Shown in pieces: positions 32,735 through 41,249 of a stretch of 49,549 nucleotides of DNA (position 1 is the first letter of the stretch; every line of letters starts with the position of its first letter). The DNA comes from Bacteroidota bacterium (GTDB taxonomy: Bacteria; Bacteroidota; Bacteroidia; Cytophagales; Microscillaceae), in contig RDXI01000026.1 of NCBI GenBank assembly GCA_004292795.1, positions 1-49,549 of the forward strand. The letters run 5' to 3'. Position numbers and translations under genes: made by a program. Below the pieces are notes generated by a model that saw nothing but the letters and a program-made list of their open reading frames with translations, did not search any database and was not told where the DNA came from.

Positions 32735-33763
32735 ATGTTGAAACATATTGTATCTTGTTTGTTTGCTTGCTTGTTCGCTACGACCAGTATAGCGCAAACC
32801 CTCGAAACAGCGGTGCAGTACCTTGAAGTTATGGCTGCTAAGAAACGAGAAATTTCTGAAAGCTCTATGAGCTACTCCAGCGCAGTAGCCCACAACAAAT
32901 CAGGGCGCAAGATAGACAAACGCCGTAGAGAATTGATGCAAAGCGTGCAAAACGCTATCAGTACCATCAAAGCCTTGCCTGATTGGAAAGGAGATGTAGC
33001 CTTGCGTGACTCTACTGTTAGCTATCTAAACGCCAATTACCACGTTTTGAACGAAGACTACGCCAAAATTATAGACTTGGAAGAGGTAGCCGAGCAATCG
33101 TATGATGCTATGGAGGCATACATCAATGCGCAAGAACTTGCTAACGAAAAAATCAACCAAGCGCAGGACAGAGTCCAAGAACAACTGAAAGTATTTGCCA
33201 AGAACAACAAAATCAACCTCATAGAAGGAAAGGAAACAGAGTTGGACAAAAAGATAGCCCAAACAAACAAAGTCAATAAGTATTATCGTGAAATATTTTT
33301 GATACACTTCAAAGCCAACAACCAAGAGAAGTATTTGGTGGAAGCGGGTAACAAAAAAGACCTCAATGCCATAGAGCAAAACCGAAACGCATTGGAGAAA
33401 TACAGCGCGGAGGGCTTGGCAAAACTTACCAAAATCAAACCTTTCAATGGCGACAACAGTGTAGTAGATGCATGCAGAAAAGCCTTGCTCTTTTATCAAA
33501 AAGAAGCTAAAGATGGGGCTATCGCACAGGAATTTTATACCAAGCAAGAGAATTTCGAGAAATTGAAAAATGCGATGGAAGCCAAAGGTGAAAATCGCAC
33601 TAAAGCAGATGTAGATGCGTTCAATAAAAGTATGAATGAGTTTAACGCTGTGGTAACCAAATACAACGCTTCCATCAACAACACAAACAAACTGCGCAAC
33701 GAAGCCACTAATGGCTGGAACAGCGCGGTTGATAAATTTTTTGATAAACACATTCCCAAATAG
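32735..33763 (+). CDS. Secreted coiled-coil protein (possibly LIC11966-like surface protein)
   Basis: This 342-residue protein has a signal peptide (MLKHIVSCLFACLFATTSIAQ) and a long, charged, helical body with coiled-coil character. Examples are ELANEKINQAQDRVQEQLKV and the C-terminal NNTNKLRNEATNGWNSAVDK. No lipobox Cys fits the cleavage site, so it is probably free in the periplasm or at the surface. The size and repeated helical pairs recall the LIC11966-type surface family, a tentative match. It lies just upstream of the ftsL-like gene, 23 bases away. Confidence 0.7.
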   Translation: MLKHIVSCLFACLFATTSIAQTLETAVQYLEVMAAKKREISESSMSYSSAVAHNKSGRKIDKRRRELMQSVQNAISTIKALPDWKGDVALRDSTVSYLNANYHVLNEDYAKIIDLEEVAEQSYDAMEAYINAQELANEKINQAQDRVQEQLKVFAKNNKINLIEGKETELDKKIAQTNKVNKYYREIFLIHFKANNQEKYLVEAGNKKDLNAIEQNRNALEKYSAEGLAKLTKIKPFNGDNSVVDACRKALLFYQKEAKDGAIAQEFYTKQENFEKLKNAMEAKGENRTKADVDAFNKSMNEFNAVVTKYNASINNTNKLRNEATNGWNSAVDKFFDKHIPK

Positions 33764-33786
33764 GCAAACTTCCCTCTTTTTGTTTT

Positions 33787-34163
33787 ATGGCAGAAAATAC
33801 CTTCCGAAAAACCAATGGCAAAAGCAAATTTACGCTTTTTCAAGGATTAGAAAAAACTGTAAGCCTCAACCCCGAACAACGTTTTTGCCAGGGGGCGAGG
33901 TGGCGGTTCGATATTTGCCTCAATTCCTTTTTTTGGCGTTTTTGGCGGTGTTGTATATCGGTAACGTACACTACGGAGAGCGCATGATACGCGAAACCTC
34001 CAAAATGGAAAACGAAGTCGAAAATCTCCGCTCTGACTATGCCTCCCTCAAAGCCAAATACGACAGCTACACAGGCAAGCAAATCAACATTGCCGAAAGT
34101 GCCAAAAAATTAGGGCTTCAAGAAAGCAAAGGCAGAATACAAAAAATAACTATTAAAAAATAA
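33787..34163 (+). CDS. FtsL-like cell-division protein with an apparent -1 frameshift
   Basis: Two overlapping frames together give one protein. Frame 1 from ATG 33787 reads MAENTFRKTNGKSKFTLFQG...NPEQRF, and from about 33885 the frame one base back reads LPGGEVAVRYLPQFLFLAFL...IGNVHYGERMI and onward to TAA 34163. The join gives the expected Bacteroidota FtsL-like layout: a basic N-tail, one membrane helix (LPQFLFLAFLAVLYIGN), then a coiled coil (SKMENEVENLRSDYASLKAK). It falls at a T-run (33882-33886) near a G-run (33891-33895); one extra T would restore a single frame. It lies directly before ftsI, its usual neighbour. It may be a sequencing or assembly slip, a real mutation or slippage. 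Confidence 0.78.
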
Positions 34164-34283
34164 AATTGTAGGGTTTGTTAGTTGGTTGGTTTGTTAGTTA
34201 GAATAAGCTATCAACCCTACACCAACCAACCAACAAATTAACCCTATAACCAACCAACAAACCAACAAACCAACAAATCATAT
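34164..34283. repeat. Low-complexity foldback tract before ftsI
   Basis: The left part is TTAGTTGGTTGGTTTGTTAG-like and the right part has CCAACAAA three times in a row. The halves are complementary and could form a long imperfect hairpin in the ftsL-ftsI message. It is the same class as 16894-17060 and 24257-24412. Confidence 0.75.
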
Positions 34284-36419
34284 ATGAGCATCAAAAAAGC
34301 CATCTTGGCGCGTGTGCGTCTGACATTTCTTGTTTTGGTGGGCGTAGCCTTCCTCGTAGCCGTGCAGATTATGAATTTGCAATGGGTGCAAGGCTCGTTT
34401 TGGTATGAAAAAGCCAAAGAATCAGGCTTGAAATACAGAACACAAAAGGCAACAAGAGGCAATATTTATGCTGATGATGGTGTGTTGTTGGCAACTTCTA
34501 TCCCGCTGTACAAGGTTTCGATAGACCCTGTGATAGTTACAGAAGAAATTTATAAGACCAAACTCGACTCGCTTACCAAACTTTTAGCAGGCTTTTTTCA
34601 AGACAAGCCAGCCCGCGATTATGTCATCAAAATCAATGATGCCCGCAAAGCCCGCAAACGCTATGTAACGCTTGGCAACCGCCCTATCACTTTTTCAGAA
34701 AAACAAAAATTGGAGAAATGGCCTATCTTTCGTGATAAACAAAATGGCGTTTCGGTTATGTTCGAAAAGGTAGAGGAGCGCGTATATCCGTTTGAGGAAT
34801 TGGGCGCGAGGAGTATCGGCTATGTCAATGAATTGGGCGAAGGCGTGGGGCTTGAAATTAGTTTCCAAAAAGAATTGGGAGGCGAGGACGGCTTGATGTT
34901 GTATCAACGTTTGATGGGTGGCGAATGGAAGCCTGTTCGAAGCGGTGTGAAAGTGCGCACTACTGATGGCAAAGATGTATATTCTACGCTAAACGTGAAT
35001 ATTCAACACCTTACCCACGAAGCCCTGATGAAAGGCGTGAAAATGCACAAAGCCAAATATGGCTGTGCGATTGTGATGGACGTGGAAACAGGCGAGATAA
35101 AAGCTATTGCCAACTTGGGACGTGCTACAACGAATGATGTGGACACGTCAGGAAATGCTGTTTACAAGTTCATTGAGAACTACAACTATGCCTTAGGCGA
35201 CCAAGTGAGTGATGCGCCCGGCTCGACCTTCAAAACAGCCTCGATGCTTGCCCTTATGGAAGATACGCTTGTGAACTTGAAGGACACTATAGATATAGGC
35301 AATGGCACATACCAATACTATGACCGCCTGATGCAAGATGCCAAAGGGCTTCCGCAAAAAATAACGGTGCAACAAGCCTTCGAACAATCTTCTAACGTGG
35401 GTGTTTCGTTGTTGGTTTCGCGTCATTTTGGTAGGAAAGAAAGCAAGTACATTGATTATTTGCAGAAGTTCAAACTAAGCACGCCCCTCGAAAGTGTGCG
35501 CTTGGTGGGCTTGGCAAAACCTTATATCAAAACGCCCCAAGATGCCACATGGAGCGGGGTTACGTTGCCATGGATGTCGGTAGGCTATGAAAGTAAAATT
35601 TCGCCTTTGCAAGTCTTGGCTTTCCACAATGCTATAGCCAACAATGGTGTATTTGTTCACCCGCGTTTGGTGCGTGGAGTGCGTATGCAAGAAAAATATT
35701 TGATAAAATATCCTATCCTGCGCGAAGAAAAGCCCATTTGCTCGCCTCAAAACCTTGAAAAAATCAAGGCTATGCTTGAGGGCGTGGTGGAGCGTGGCAC
35801 TGCCAAAAACATCAAAACGGATAAGTACAAAATCGCAGGCAAGACAGGCACGTCTAAAAAATTGAATGAACGAGGAAAGTATGTGCAGAAATACCGCACT
35901 TCTTTCGTGGGTTACTTTCCTGCCAACAAGCCGAAATACAGTTGTATTGTGGTGATTGATGAGCCACAAGGCGCGGAACAATATGGCGGTGATGTGTGCG
36001 CTCCGATTTTCCGTGATATTGCCGATAGATTGTATGCACAAGATGCTGACGTACAGAGCAAGCCCGAACTAAAACGCGAAACGCCTGTGTATCAAACCAA
36101 CTTGCCTACCAATCATGCGGGCTACATTGACGACTTCAAAAGCATTTGTGCAGAGTTGAACATCAGTTCGCAACCTAAAAGTACCGAAGAAATCGTGTCG
36201 CCTGTAGGCGGTCGCTATACGGTGGATTGGCAGGCAAGGAAAGTAGGCGGAAACACTGTCCCCAATGTGAAAGGGCTTTCCCTGCGTGATGCTGTTTATT
36301 TGCTCGAAAACAAAGGGCTGAAAGTCTATGTCAAAGGGCAAGGGCGCGTCAAGACGCAATCTCTCGCAGTAGGTTCGCCTTTGCGGAAAGGAGAAAAAAT
36401 AGTCATCAATCTTGAATGA
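34284..36419 (+). CDS. ftsI: Penicillin-binding protein 2/FtsI-type transpeptidase with PASTA domain
   Basis: This 711-residue peptidoglycan transpeptidase for septal wall synthesis starts with one membrane helix (LTFLVLVGVAFLVAVQIMNL). A dimerisation domain follows. The transpeptidase domain contains S314-x-x-K317 (PGSTFK), S369-x-N371 (QSSNVG) and K520-T-G522 (AGKTGTS). A C-terminal PASTA domain spans about residues 648-710 (NTVPNVKGLSLRDAVYLLEN). Order with the ftsL-like gene is as in other Bacteroidota division clusters, but the rest of the mra cluster is not in the window to the right; instead the polysaccharide region begins. Confidence 0.95.
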   Translation: MSIKKAILARVRLTFLVLVGVAFLVAVQIMNLQWVQGSFWYEKAKESGLKYRTQKATRGNIYADDGVLLATSIPLYKVSIDPVIVTEEIYKTKLDSLTKLLAGFFQDKPARDYVIKINDARKARKRYVTLGNRPITFSEKQKLEKWPIFRDKQNGVSVMFEKVEERVYPFEELGARSIGYVNELGEGVGLEISFQKELGGEDGLMLYQRLMGGEWKPVRSGVKVRTTDGKDVYSTLNVNIQHLTHEALMKGVKMHKAKYGCAIVMDVETGEIKAIANLGRATTNDVDTSGNAVYKFIENYNYALGDQVSDAPGSTFKTASMLALMEDTLVNLKDTIDIGNGTYQYYDRLMQDAKGLPQKITVQQAFEQSSNVGVSLLVSRHFGRKESKYIDYLQKFKLSTPLESVRLVGLAKPYIKTPQDATWSGVTLPWMSVGYESKISPLQVLAFHNAIANNGVFVHPRLVRGVRMQEKYLIKYPILREEKPICSPQNLEKIKAMLEGVVERGTAKNIKTDKYKIAGKTGTSKKLNERGKYVQKYRTSFVGYFPANKPKYSCIVVIDEPQGAEQYGGDVCAPIFRDIADRLYAQDADVQSKPELKRETPVYQTNLPTNHAGYIDDFKSICAELNISSQPKSTEEIVSPVGGRYTVDWQARKVGGNTVPNVKGLSLRDAVYLLENKGLKVYVKGQGRVKTQSLAVGSPLRKGEKIVINLE

Positions 36420-36449
36420 CGTACAAAACATTCTTTGCGCAAATATTGT

Positions 36450-36626
36450 ATGAAAATTCCCGTTGCAAAACCTTACTTAGATGCGGAAGACGCGCAAAGT
36501 GCTTATGACGTAATCCTCACGGGTTGGGTTACACAAGGCGCGAAGGTGCAAGCCTTCGAAGAAAATTTTGCGCAATATGTGGGCGCAAAGTACGCTGTAG
36601 CGGTTTCGAGTTGTACGAAGTCCTAA
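36450..36626 (+). pseudogene. N-terminal remnant of a DegT/DnrJ aminotransferase
   Basis: The 58-codon frame reads MKIPVAKPYLDAEDAQSAYD...GAKYAVAVSSCTKS and is about 85 percent identical to residues 1-56 of the intact enzyme at 44574. Homology stops near 36618, just after SCT, and the frame closes eight bases later. The matching C-terminal part of a second such gene is found at 47210-47734, on the other side of the polysaccharide island. The codon use is that of the backbone rather than of the island. Confidence 0.9.
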
Positions 36627-36942
36627 CGGGAAAAAAGATAGCGTTTAAGAGCAGTACCATTGAAGCCACACATAGAACATTCAACAACGAATGACATTGA
36701 GCAGACAACAATGGTCAAGTGAGGAAACTAAGACCTAACCTTGCTCAAACTTAAGAGTTGCCATTAAAGGCAATAAAAAACACCTTGTAAAACATAAAAC
36801 ACTCATTATCAAACATTTAAAAAAAACGAAAATTTTTGAAACGCGCCCTATACTAGATTAGATTGATTTTTTTTTTATTTAGGCAAAGCAAATTCAAAAT
36901 CTTTGCTATCTTTGCACCTCATTGTTATAACCTTTCAAAAAT
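36627..36942. other. Left-junction spacer of the island, no gene seen
   Basis: The first 130 bases are of mixed composition and match nothing I recognise. On the minus strand a short frame ends in CSMCGFNGTALKRYLFSR, which might be a scrap of another gene. A small hairpin TTGCC-ATTAAA-GGCAA is at 36758-36773. The rest is A/T-rich leader of the next gene. Confidence 0.5.
36907..36914 (+). promoter_or_regulatory. -7 box of the island operon
   Basis: TATCTTTG lies 28 bases before ATG 36943 and may drive the whole ten-gene unit. No clear -33 TTTG is present. Confidence 0.65.
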
Positions 36943-37947
36943 ATGTTACAAATAGCAATCATTGGCTATGGCTATTGGGGAAAAAACTTGGTGCGGAACT
37001 TTTACAACTTGCCTGATAGCAAATTGGCTCTTGTCATAGACCAAGATGCTAATCGACTCAAGACAGTCCAACAGTTGTATCCTCATGTAGAGGTTAGTAC
37101 TTCTATTGATGACGCTTTCAAGAACCATAACATCGATGCTGTAGTAATAGCTACGCCTGTTTTTACACATTATGCTTTAGCTAAAGAAGCTCTTTTGAGT
37201 GGAAAACACGTTTTGGTTGAAAAACCTATGACCGCTTCAAGTGCAGAAGCGAAAGAATTGATTGATTTAGCTCTTTCAAGAGGGAAACTTATCATGCCCG
37301 ACCATACCTTTCTCTACACAGGCGCAGTCCAAAAAATGAAAGAATTGGTAACCAACGGCACTGTAGGCAATATTCAATACATAGACTCTACAAGAATCAA
37401 TTTAGGTCTTTTTCAGCCTGACATCAATGTTTTGTGGGATTTAGCTCCTCATGACCTTTCTATTTGTGATTACCTTATAGAACAAAAGCCATACAGCGTA
37501 CAAGCTACAGGCATCTCACATACCAACAATGGTATAGAGAACGTAGCTTATTTGACTGTAAATTATGAGAATAATCTAATTGCACATTTTAACTGTTCGT
37601 GGACTTCGCCTGTCAAGGTGCGTAGTATGCTCATAGGTGGAGATAAGAAAATGATTTCTTATAATGACCTTGAAGCTACCGAAAAAATCAAAGTCTATGA
37701 CACAGGCTACGACCTGAAAACAGAAGAGGAGAAAACTAAAATAATGGTAGATTATCGAGTAGGTGACATTTATGTACCTAAATTAGACGGTACAGAGGCA
37801 CTTTCTGCGTTAGCCAAAGATTTTGTTCAGTCTATTCTTCATAATCAGACACCACGCTCACATGCCGAACTTGGGCTAACTGTAGTGCAAGTACTGGAAG
37901 CGGCACAAAAATCTATCAAACAAAAAGGACAAGAAGTTATTTTATAA
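36943..37947 (+). CDS. Gfo/Idh/MocA oxidoreductase, WlbA/WbpB-like sugar 3-dehydrogenase
   Basis: This 334-residue NAD-dependent enzyme has the Rossmann motif IGYGYWGKN at residues 6-14 and the catalytic Lys in VLVEKPM. It also has the family's substrate-side stretch HTFLYTGAVQKMKELV, and IDSTRINLGLFQPDINVLWD with the following LAPHDLS. These features match the WlbA/WbpB group, which oxidises C3 of UDP-GlcNAc(A). The next genes are an acyltransferase and a DegT aminotransferase, giving the same A-B-C gene order as the wlbABC set for a 2,3-diacetamido sugar. The exact nucleotide sugar is inferred. Confidence 0.9.
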   Translation: MLQIAIIGYGYWGKNLVRNFYNLPDSKLALVIDQDANRLKTVQQLYPHVEVSTSIDDAFKNHNIDAVVIATPVFTHYALAKEALLSGKHVLVEKPMTASSAEAKELIDLALSRGKLIMPDHTFLYTGAVQKMKELVTNGTVGNIQYIDSTRINLGLFQPDINVLWDLAPHDLSICDYLIEQKPYSVQATGISHTNNGIENVAYLTVNYENNLIAHFNCSWTSPVKVRSMLIGGDKKMISYNDLEATEKIKVYDTGYDLKTEEEKTKIMVDYRVGDIYVPKLDGTEALSALAKDFVQSILHNQTPRSHAELGLTVVQVLEAAQKSIKQKGQEVIL

Positions 37948-37982
37948 TTTTAAACTTGAACCCTTTGCAAGAGGGGAATGAT

Positions 37983-38492
37983 ATGGAAATCTTAACTGTA
38001 GAAAACGAGCGTCAATCACTCAACAATGTACGTGTAGGCGATGGCGTAAAAATATTCAAATTTGTGAATGCCTATGGTTGTGAGATTGGCGATGGCTCTA
38101 AAATAGGATCTTTTGTCGAAATCCAAAAAGGTGTTACAATAGGTAAGAATTGTAAAATCTCCTCACATACGTTTGTCTGTGAAGGTGTTACGATAGAAGA
38201 TGGTGTTTTCGTAGGACACAATGTTTCGTTTATAAACGATATGTTCCCACGTGCCGTGAATGAAGATGGTAGTCTACAGACAGAAGCCGATTGGAAAATC
38301 GTAAATACTGTAGTAGAAGAACGCGCTTCTATAGGCACAGGTGCAACTATTTTGGGCGGTGTGCGTATAGGCAAGAACGCTATTGTGGGTGCTGGCTCAG
38401 TGGTTACTAAAGATGTTCCCACTAATGCTATAGTAGCAGGCAATCCCGCTAAAATTATTCGTTATATAGCCCCCAACCCCAAAGGGGAGTAA
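37983..38492 (+). CDS. Hexapeptide-repeat N-acetyltransferase, WlbB/WbpD-like
   Basis: This 169-residue left-handed beta-helix acyltransferase has many hexapeptide turns (IGDGSKIGSFVEIQKGVTIG, ILGGVRIGKNAIVGAGSVVT) and the NxxFxND-type loop HNVSFINDMFPRA. It would acetylate the 3-amino group made by the downstream aminotransferase. ATG 37983 is preferred over an in-frame TTG at 37956. The last residues APNPKGE are encoded by a hairpin repeat (38469-38487), which seems to have replaced or extended the natural C-terminus. A fragment of a homologue forms part of the relic at 19575-19883. Confidence 0.9.
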   Translation: MEILTVENERQSLNNVRVGDGVKIFKFVNAYGCEIGDGSKIGSFVEIQKGVTIGKNCKISSHTFVCEGVTIEDGVFVGHNVSFINDMFPRAVNEDGSLQTEADWKIVNTVVEERASIGTGATILGGVRIGKNAIVGAGSVVTKDVPTNAIVAGNPAKIIRYIAPNPKGE

Positions 38493-38530
38493 TTTTTATT
38501 AAAACTATGCCCCCCTTTGGGGTTGGGGGC
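38469..38530. repeat. Hairpin of GCCCCCAACCCCAAAGGGG arms across a gene end
   Basis: A perfect 19-bp stem (38469-38487 with 38512-38530) encloses 24 bases that include the stop codon of the acyltransferase. TTTT follows on the plus strand, so partial termination within the operon is possible. Confidence 0.9.
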
Positions 38531-38543
38531 TTTTCAAATCCTT

Positions 38544-39638
38544 ATGAACATTCCCTGTCTTGACCTTAAAAAACAATATACTCAAATAAAACAAGAAGTT
38601 TTAGCTCGATTTGAGCAGGTTTGCGAAGATACCGCCTTTTCAGGAGGCAAGTATGTAGAACAATTTGAGAAAAATTTTGCAACCTATTGTGATACAAAAT
38701 ATGCCATAGGGGTAGATAATGGTACATCTGCCTTGCATTTGGCTATGCTTGCGCTTGGCATCAAAGAAGGCGATGAAGTTATCTTGCCTGCCAATACCTT
38801 CATAGCTACAGCATGGGGTGTGAGCTATTGTAATGCTACTCCCGTTTTTGTTGATTGTACTTCAGACACTTGGGAAATAGATGCTTCAAAAATTGAAGCG
38901 AAAATTACGCCTAAGACTAAAGCTATAGCAGGAGTTCATTTATACGGACAGCCTTTTGATATTGACGCAGTAAGGGCTATTGCCCAAAAACATAACCTGT
39001 TTTTGATTGAAGATGCGGCGCAAGCGCATGGCGCACATTACAAAGGCAAACGTGTGGGTGGTTTTGGCGAAATGGCGTGCTTTAGTTTTTACCCAGGCAA
39101 GAACTTAGGTGCTTATGGAGAAGCGGGTGGACTTACTACCAATAACGAAAGTTATGTAAAACATATCCACAGTTTGCGTAGTCATGGCTCTACAGTGCGT
39201 TATTACCATGATGAAATAGGCTACAATATGCGTATGGGCGGACTCGAAGCGGTAAGCCTTGATGTAAAACTTGCCTACCTTGACGGCTGGAACAGTCGCA
39301 GGAAAGAAGTTGCAAAAATGTATCAAAAGGGCATTACTAACCCCAAAATAAAGATGCAGGCACAACCCGAATTCGCTGACTCGGTCTATCATTTGTTTGT
39401 GATTACTACAGAAGACCGCGATGGTTTGATGAAATACCTGAATGAAAATCAAATTTCTCCAGGCTTGCATTATCCTGTGCCTTGTCATTTGCAAAAGGCT
39501 TACTTACATTTGGGACACAAAGTAGGTGATTTCCCCAACGCCGAATATTTGGCTTCGCATTGCCTTTCCTTGCCTATGTTTGCCGAACTAAGCAATGAGG
39601 AAGTAGAGAAAGTAATAACGGTTTTGAATAGTTATTAG
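38544..39638 (+). CDS. DegT/DnrJ/EryC1 aminotransferase, WlbC/WbpE-like
   Basis: This 364-residue PLP enzyme has the Schiff-base lysine K186 in FSFYPGKNLGAYGEAG and the PLP-binding IEDAAQAHGA (D157). The start NIPCLDLKKQYTQIK and the ending HYPVPCHLQKAYLHLG are typical of sugar 3-aminotransferases such as WlbC, WbpE, FdtB and QdtB. With the oxidoreductase and acetyltransferase before it, it probably installs a 3-amino group on a UDP-sugar. ATG 38544 lies 14 bases after the hairpin; the in-frame TTG at 38517 lies within it and is rejected. Confidence 0.92.
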   Translation: MNIPCLDLKKQYTQIKQEVLARFEQVCEDTAFSGGKYVEQFEKNFATYCDTKYAIGVDNGTSALHLAMLALGIKEGDEVILPANTFIATAWGVSYCNATPVFVDCTSDTWEIDASKIEAKITPKTKAIAGVHLYGQPFDIDAVRAIAQKHNLFLIEDAAQAHGAHYKGKRVGGFGEMACFSFYPGKNLGAYGEAGGLTTNNESYVKHIHSLRSHGSTVRYYHDEIGYNMRMGGLEAVSLDVKLAYLDGWNSRRKEVAKMYQKGITNPKIKMQAQPEFADSVYHLFVITTEDRDGLMKYLNENQISPGLHYPVPCHLQKAYLHLGHKVGDFPNAEYLASHCLSLPMFAELSNEEVEKVITVLNSY

Positions 39639-39681
39639 GATTTGGTTTTTGGAGTTCATGTCTTCGTTTGCTACTACAATT

Positions 39682-40299
39682 ATGAAAAAAAAACTTATCA
39701 TTTTTCCCTTCAACGGCAATGGTTTAGAAGCCTTTGATTGTTTGACTGATGAATTTGATTTTATAGGATATGCAGATGACACACCCGAAAAACAAAAAAA
39801 ATACGAGCATTTTGAGGTTTTTTCACGCGAAATCATAACCCAATATCCTGAAGCAAAGATTTTAGCCGTCTTGGGTAGCCCTGCCAATCATCGATATCGC
39901 CATGAAATTATAGGTTCTTTACAAATACCTGAAAGCCGTTTTGCTACAATCGTTCACCCTAAAGCGTCTGTAGCAAAATTAGCCAAAATTGGCTATAACA
40001 CCTTGGTTATGGCAGGTGTAGTGATTACAAGCAATGCGACTATCGGCAATCACATTTGCATCTTGCCTAATACAGTGATACACCATGATGTTACAATAGG
40101 CGATTATAGCCTGTTAGGTAGCAACATCACTTTAGCAGGAAGCGTACAAATAGGCGAAAATTGTTATGTGGGAAGTGGCACAAGTATTATTCAAAATACA
40201 ACCATTGGCAAATTTTCTTTGATTGGTATGGGTTCAAATGTACTGAAAAATGTGCCTGAAAATAGCAAAGTAGTTGGCAATCCTGCCCGACTAATTTGA
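39682..40299 (+). CDS. Sugar O/N-acyltransferase, PglD/NeuD-like
   Basis: This 205-residue protein has an N-terminal PglD-type alpha/beta domain (KKLIIFPFNGNGLEAFDCL, FIGYADDTPEKQ) followed by left-handed beta-helix turns (TIGNHICILPNTVIHHDVTI, LLGSNITLAGSVQIGENCYV). The end is VPENSKVVGNPARLI. Such enzymes acetylate amino sugars or sialic-acid-like sugars. The start could also be ATG 39658, giving eight more residues; 39682 gives the normal first strand. It lies in the middle of the island operon. Confidence 0.9.
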   Translation: MKKKLIIFPFNGNGLEAFDCLTDEFDFIGYADDTPEKQKKYEHFEVFSREIITQYPEAKILAVLGSPANHRYRHEIIGSLQIPESRFATIVHPKASVAKLAKIGYNTLVMAGVVITSNATIGNHICILPNTVIHHDVTIGDYSLLGSNITLAGSVQIGENCYVGSGTSIIQNTTIGKFSLIGMGSNVLKNVPENSKVVGNPARLI

Positions 40300-40313
40300 C
40301 AAAACAAATATTT

Positions 40314-41246
40314 ATGTATAATTTATCTGTTATTATTCCTTTCTTAAACGAATCTGGTAATATAGAACGTCTTACTACTGAACTTGATACTTTTTTTTCC
40401 AAAAAAATGGATTTGAAAGTTGAAGTAATTTTTGTAGATGATGGCTCTACAGATAACTCCCTTGAGTTACTTCAGCAGGCAAGATACACCCATTATACAC
40501 CCAAAGTCATCAAGCTTTCGAAAAATTATGGTTCACACGCTGCCCTTCGCGCAGGTATTTTGCACGCAGAAGGGGCGTACATATCTTTTATGTATGCCGA
40601 TTTGCAGGATCCGCTTGAACTTATAACACAAATGTATGCACTTGCACAAGAAAGACACGAAATAGTATGGGCAGTACGCAAAACTACCCAATCGGGTTTC
40701 TCTGAAAGGCTGTTTTCGCAAACATACAGCTACTTGATGAAAAAATATGCTATCAAAAACTTCCCTGCAAAGGGCTTTGATATCGTGATGTTTGGGCAAA
40801 AGGTAAGGCGCGAATTGAACCAAAATATAGAACTAAACTCGTCCATCTTCCTGCAAATTTTGACAATGGGCTTTCAACAAACTACTATAGAGTATGATAA
40901 GCAGGCAAGACAAGCGGGTAAGTCAAAATGGACTTTTAGCAAAAAAGTAAAACTTTTTGTAGATTCTTTCATAGCTTTCTCCTTCGCGCCTATTCGTTTT
41001 GTTACGTTTGTAGGTATTTTATTATTTATTTTGGGTAGCTTATATGGGGCTTACATAGTAGGCAGAAAGTTGATTTACAATGACTTAGAACAAGGTTGGG
41101 CTTCATTGATAGCCATTTTGATGGTGGGTTTTGGTATTACTAATATTTCATTGGGTATTATAGCCGAATATTTGTGGCGTACTTTAGATGCTTCGCGCAA
41201 ACGACCTCTTTTTATTATTGATGACATTATAAGCCCCAAAAATTAA
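40314..41246 (+). CDS. Family 2 glycosyltransferase, polyprenyl-phosphate sugar synthase type (GtrB/DPM-like)
   Basis: This 310-residue membrane-bound enzyme has the GT2 nucleotide-binding VIFVDDGSTDNS, the donor-site Asp in MYADLQDPLEL, a QILTMGFQQTTIEY strand and two C-terminal membrane helices (about residues 225-290). Relatives move a sugar from a nucleotide to undecaprenyl phosphate for later use by GT-C enzymes, of which two candidates follow. The start ATG 40314 precedes the conserved YNLSVIIPFLNE. Internal and C-terminal pieces of a homologue are found in the relic at 19575-19883. Confidence 0.92.
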   Translation: MYNLSVIIPFLNESGNIERLTTELDTFFSKKMDLKVEVIFVDDGSTDNSLELLQQARYTHYTPKVIKLSKNYGSHAALRAGILHAEGAYISFMYADLQDPLELITQMYALAQERHEIVWAVRKTTQSGFSERLFSQTYSYLMKKYAIKNFPAKGFDIVMFGQKVRRELNQNIELNSSIFLQILTMGFQQTTIEYDKQARQAGKSKWTFSKKVKLFVDSFIAFSFAPIRFVTFVGILLFILGSLYGAYIVGRKLIYNDLEQGWASLIAILMVGFGITNISLGIIAEYLWRTLDASRKRPLFIIDDIISPKN

Positions 41247-41249
41247 ACA

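Noticed and set aside
33882-33888. Canonical programmed -1 slippery heptamer in the ftsL-like gene
   Set aside because: The site reads T-TTT-TGC in frame, which does not satisfy X-XXY-YYZ; slippage on the T-run remains possible but is not the classic signal.
33711-34163. A longer ftsL-like protein starting at 33711
   Set aside because: Its first 50 codons overlap the end of the upstream gene and look random; the frame starting at ATG 33787 gives the family-like N-terminus, so a frameshift is the better explanation.
35475-36041. Minus-strand open frame of 188 codons inside ftsI
   Set aside because: It is antisense to the transpeptidase domain including the KTG box and has no coherent protein features.
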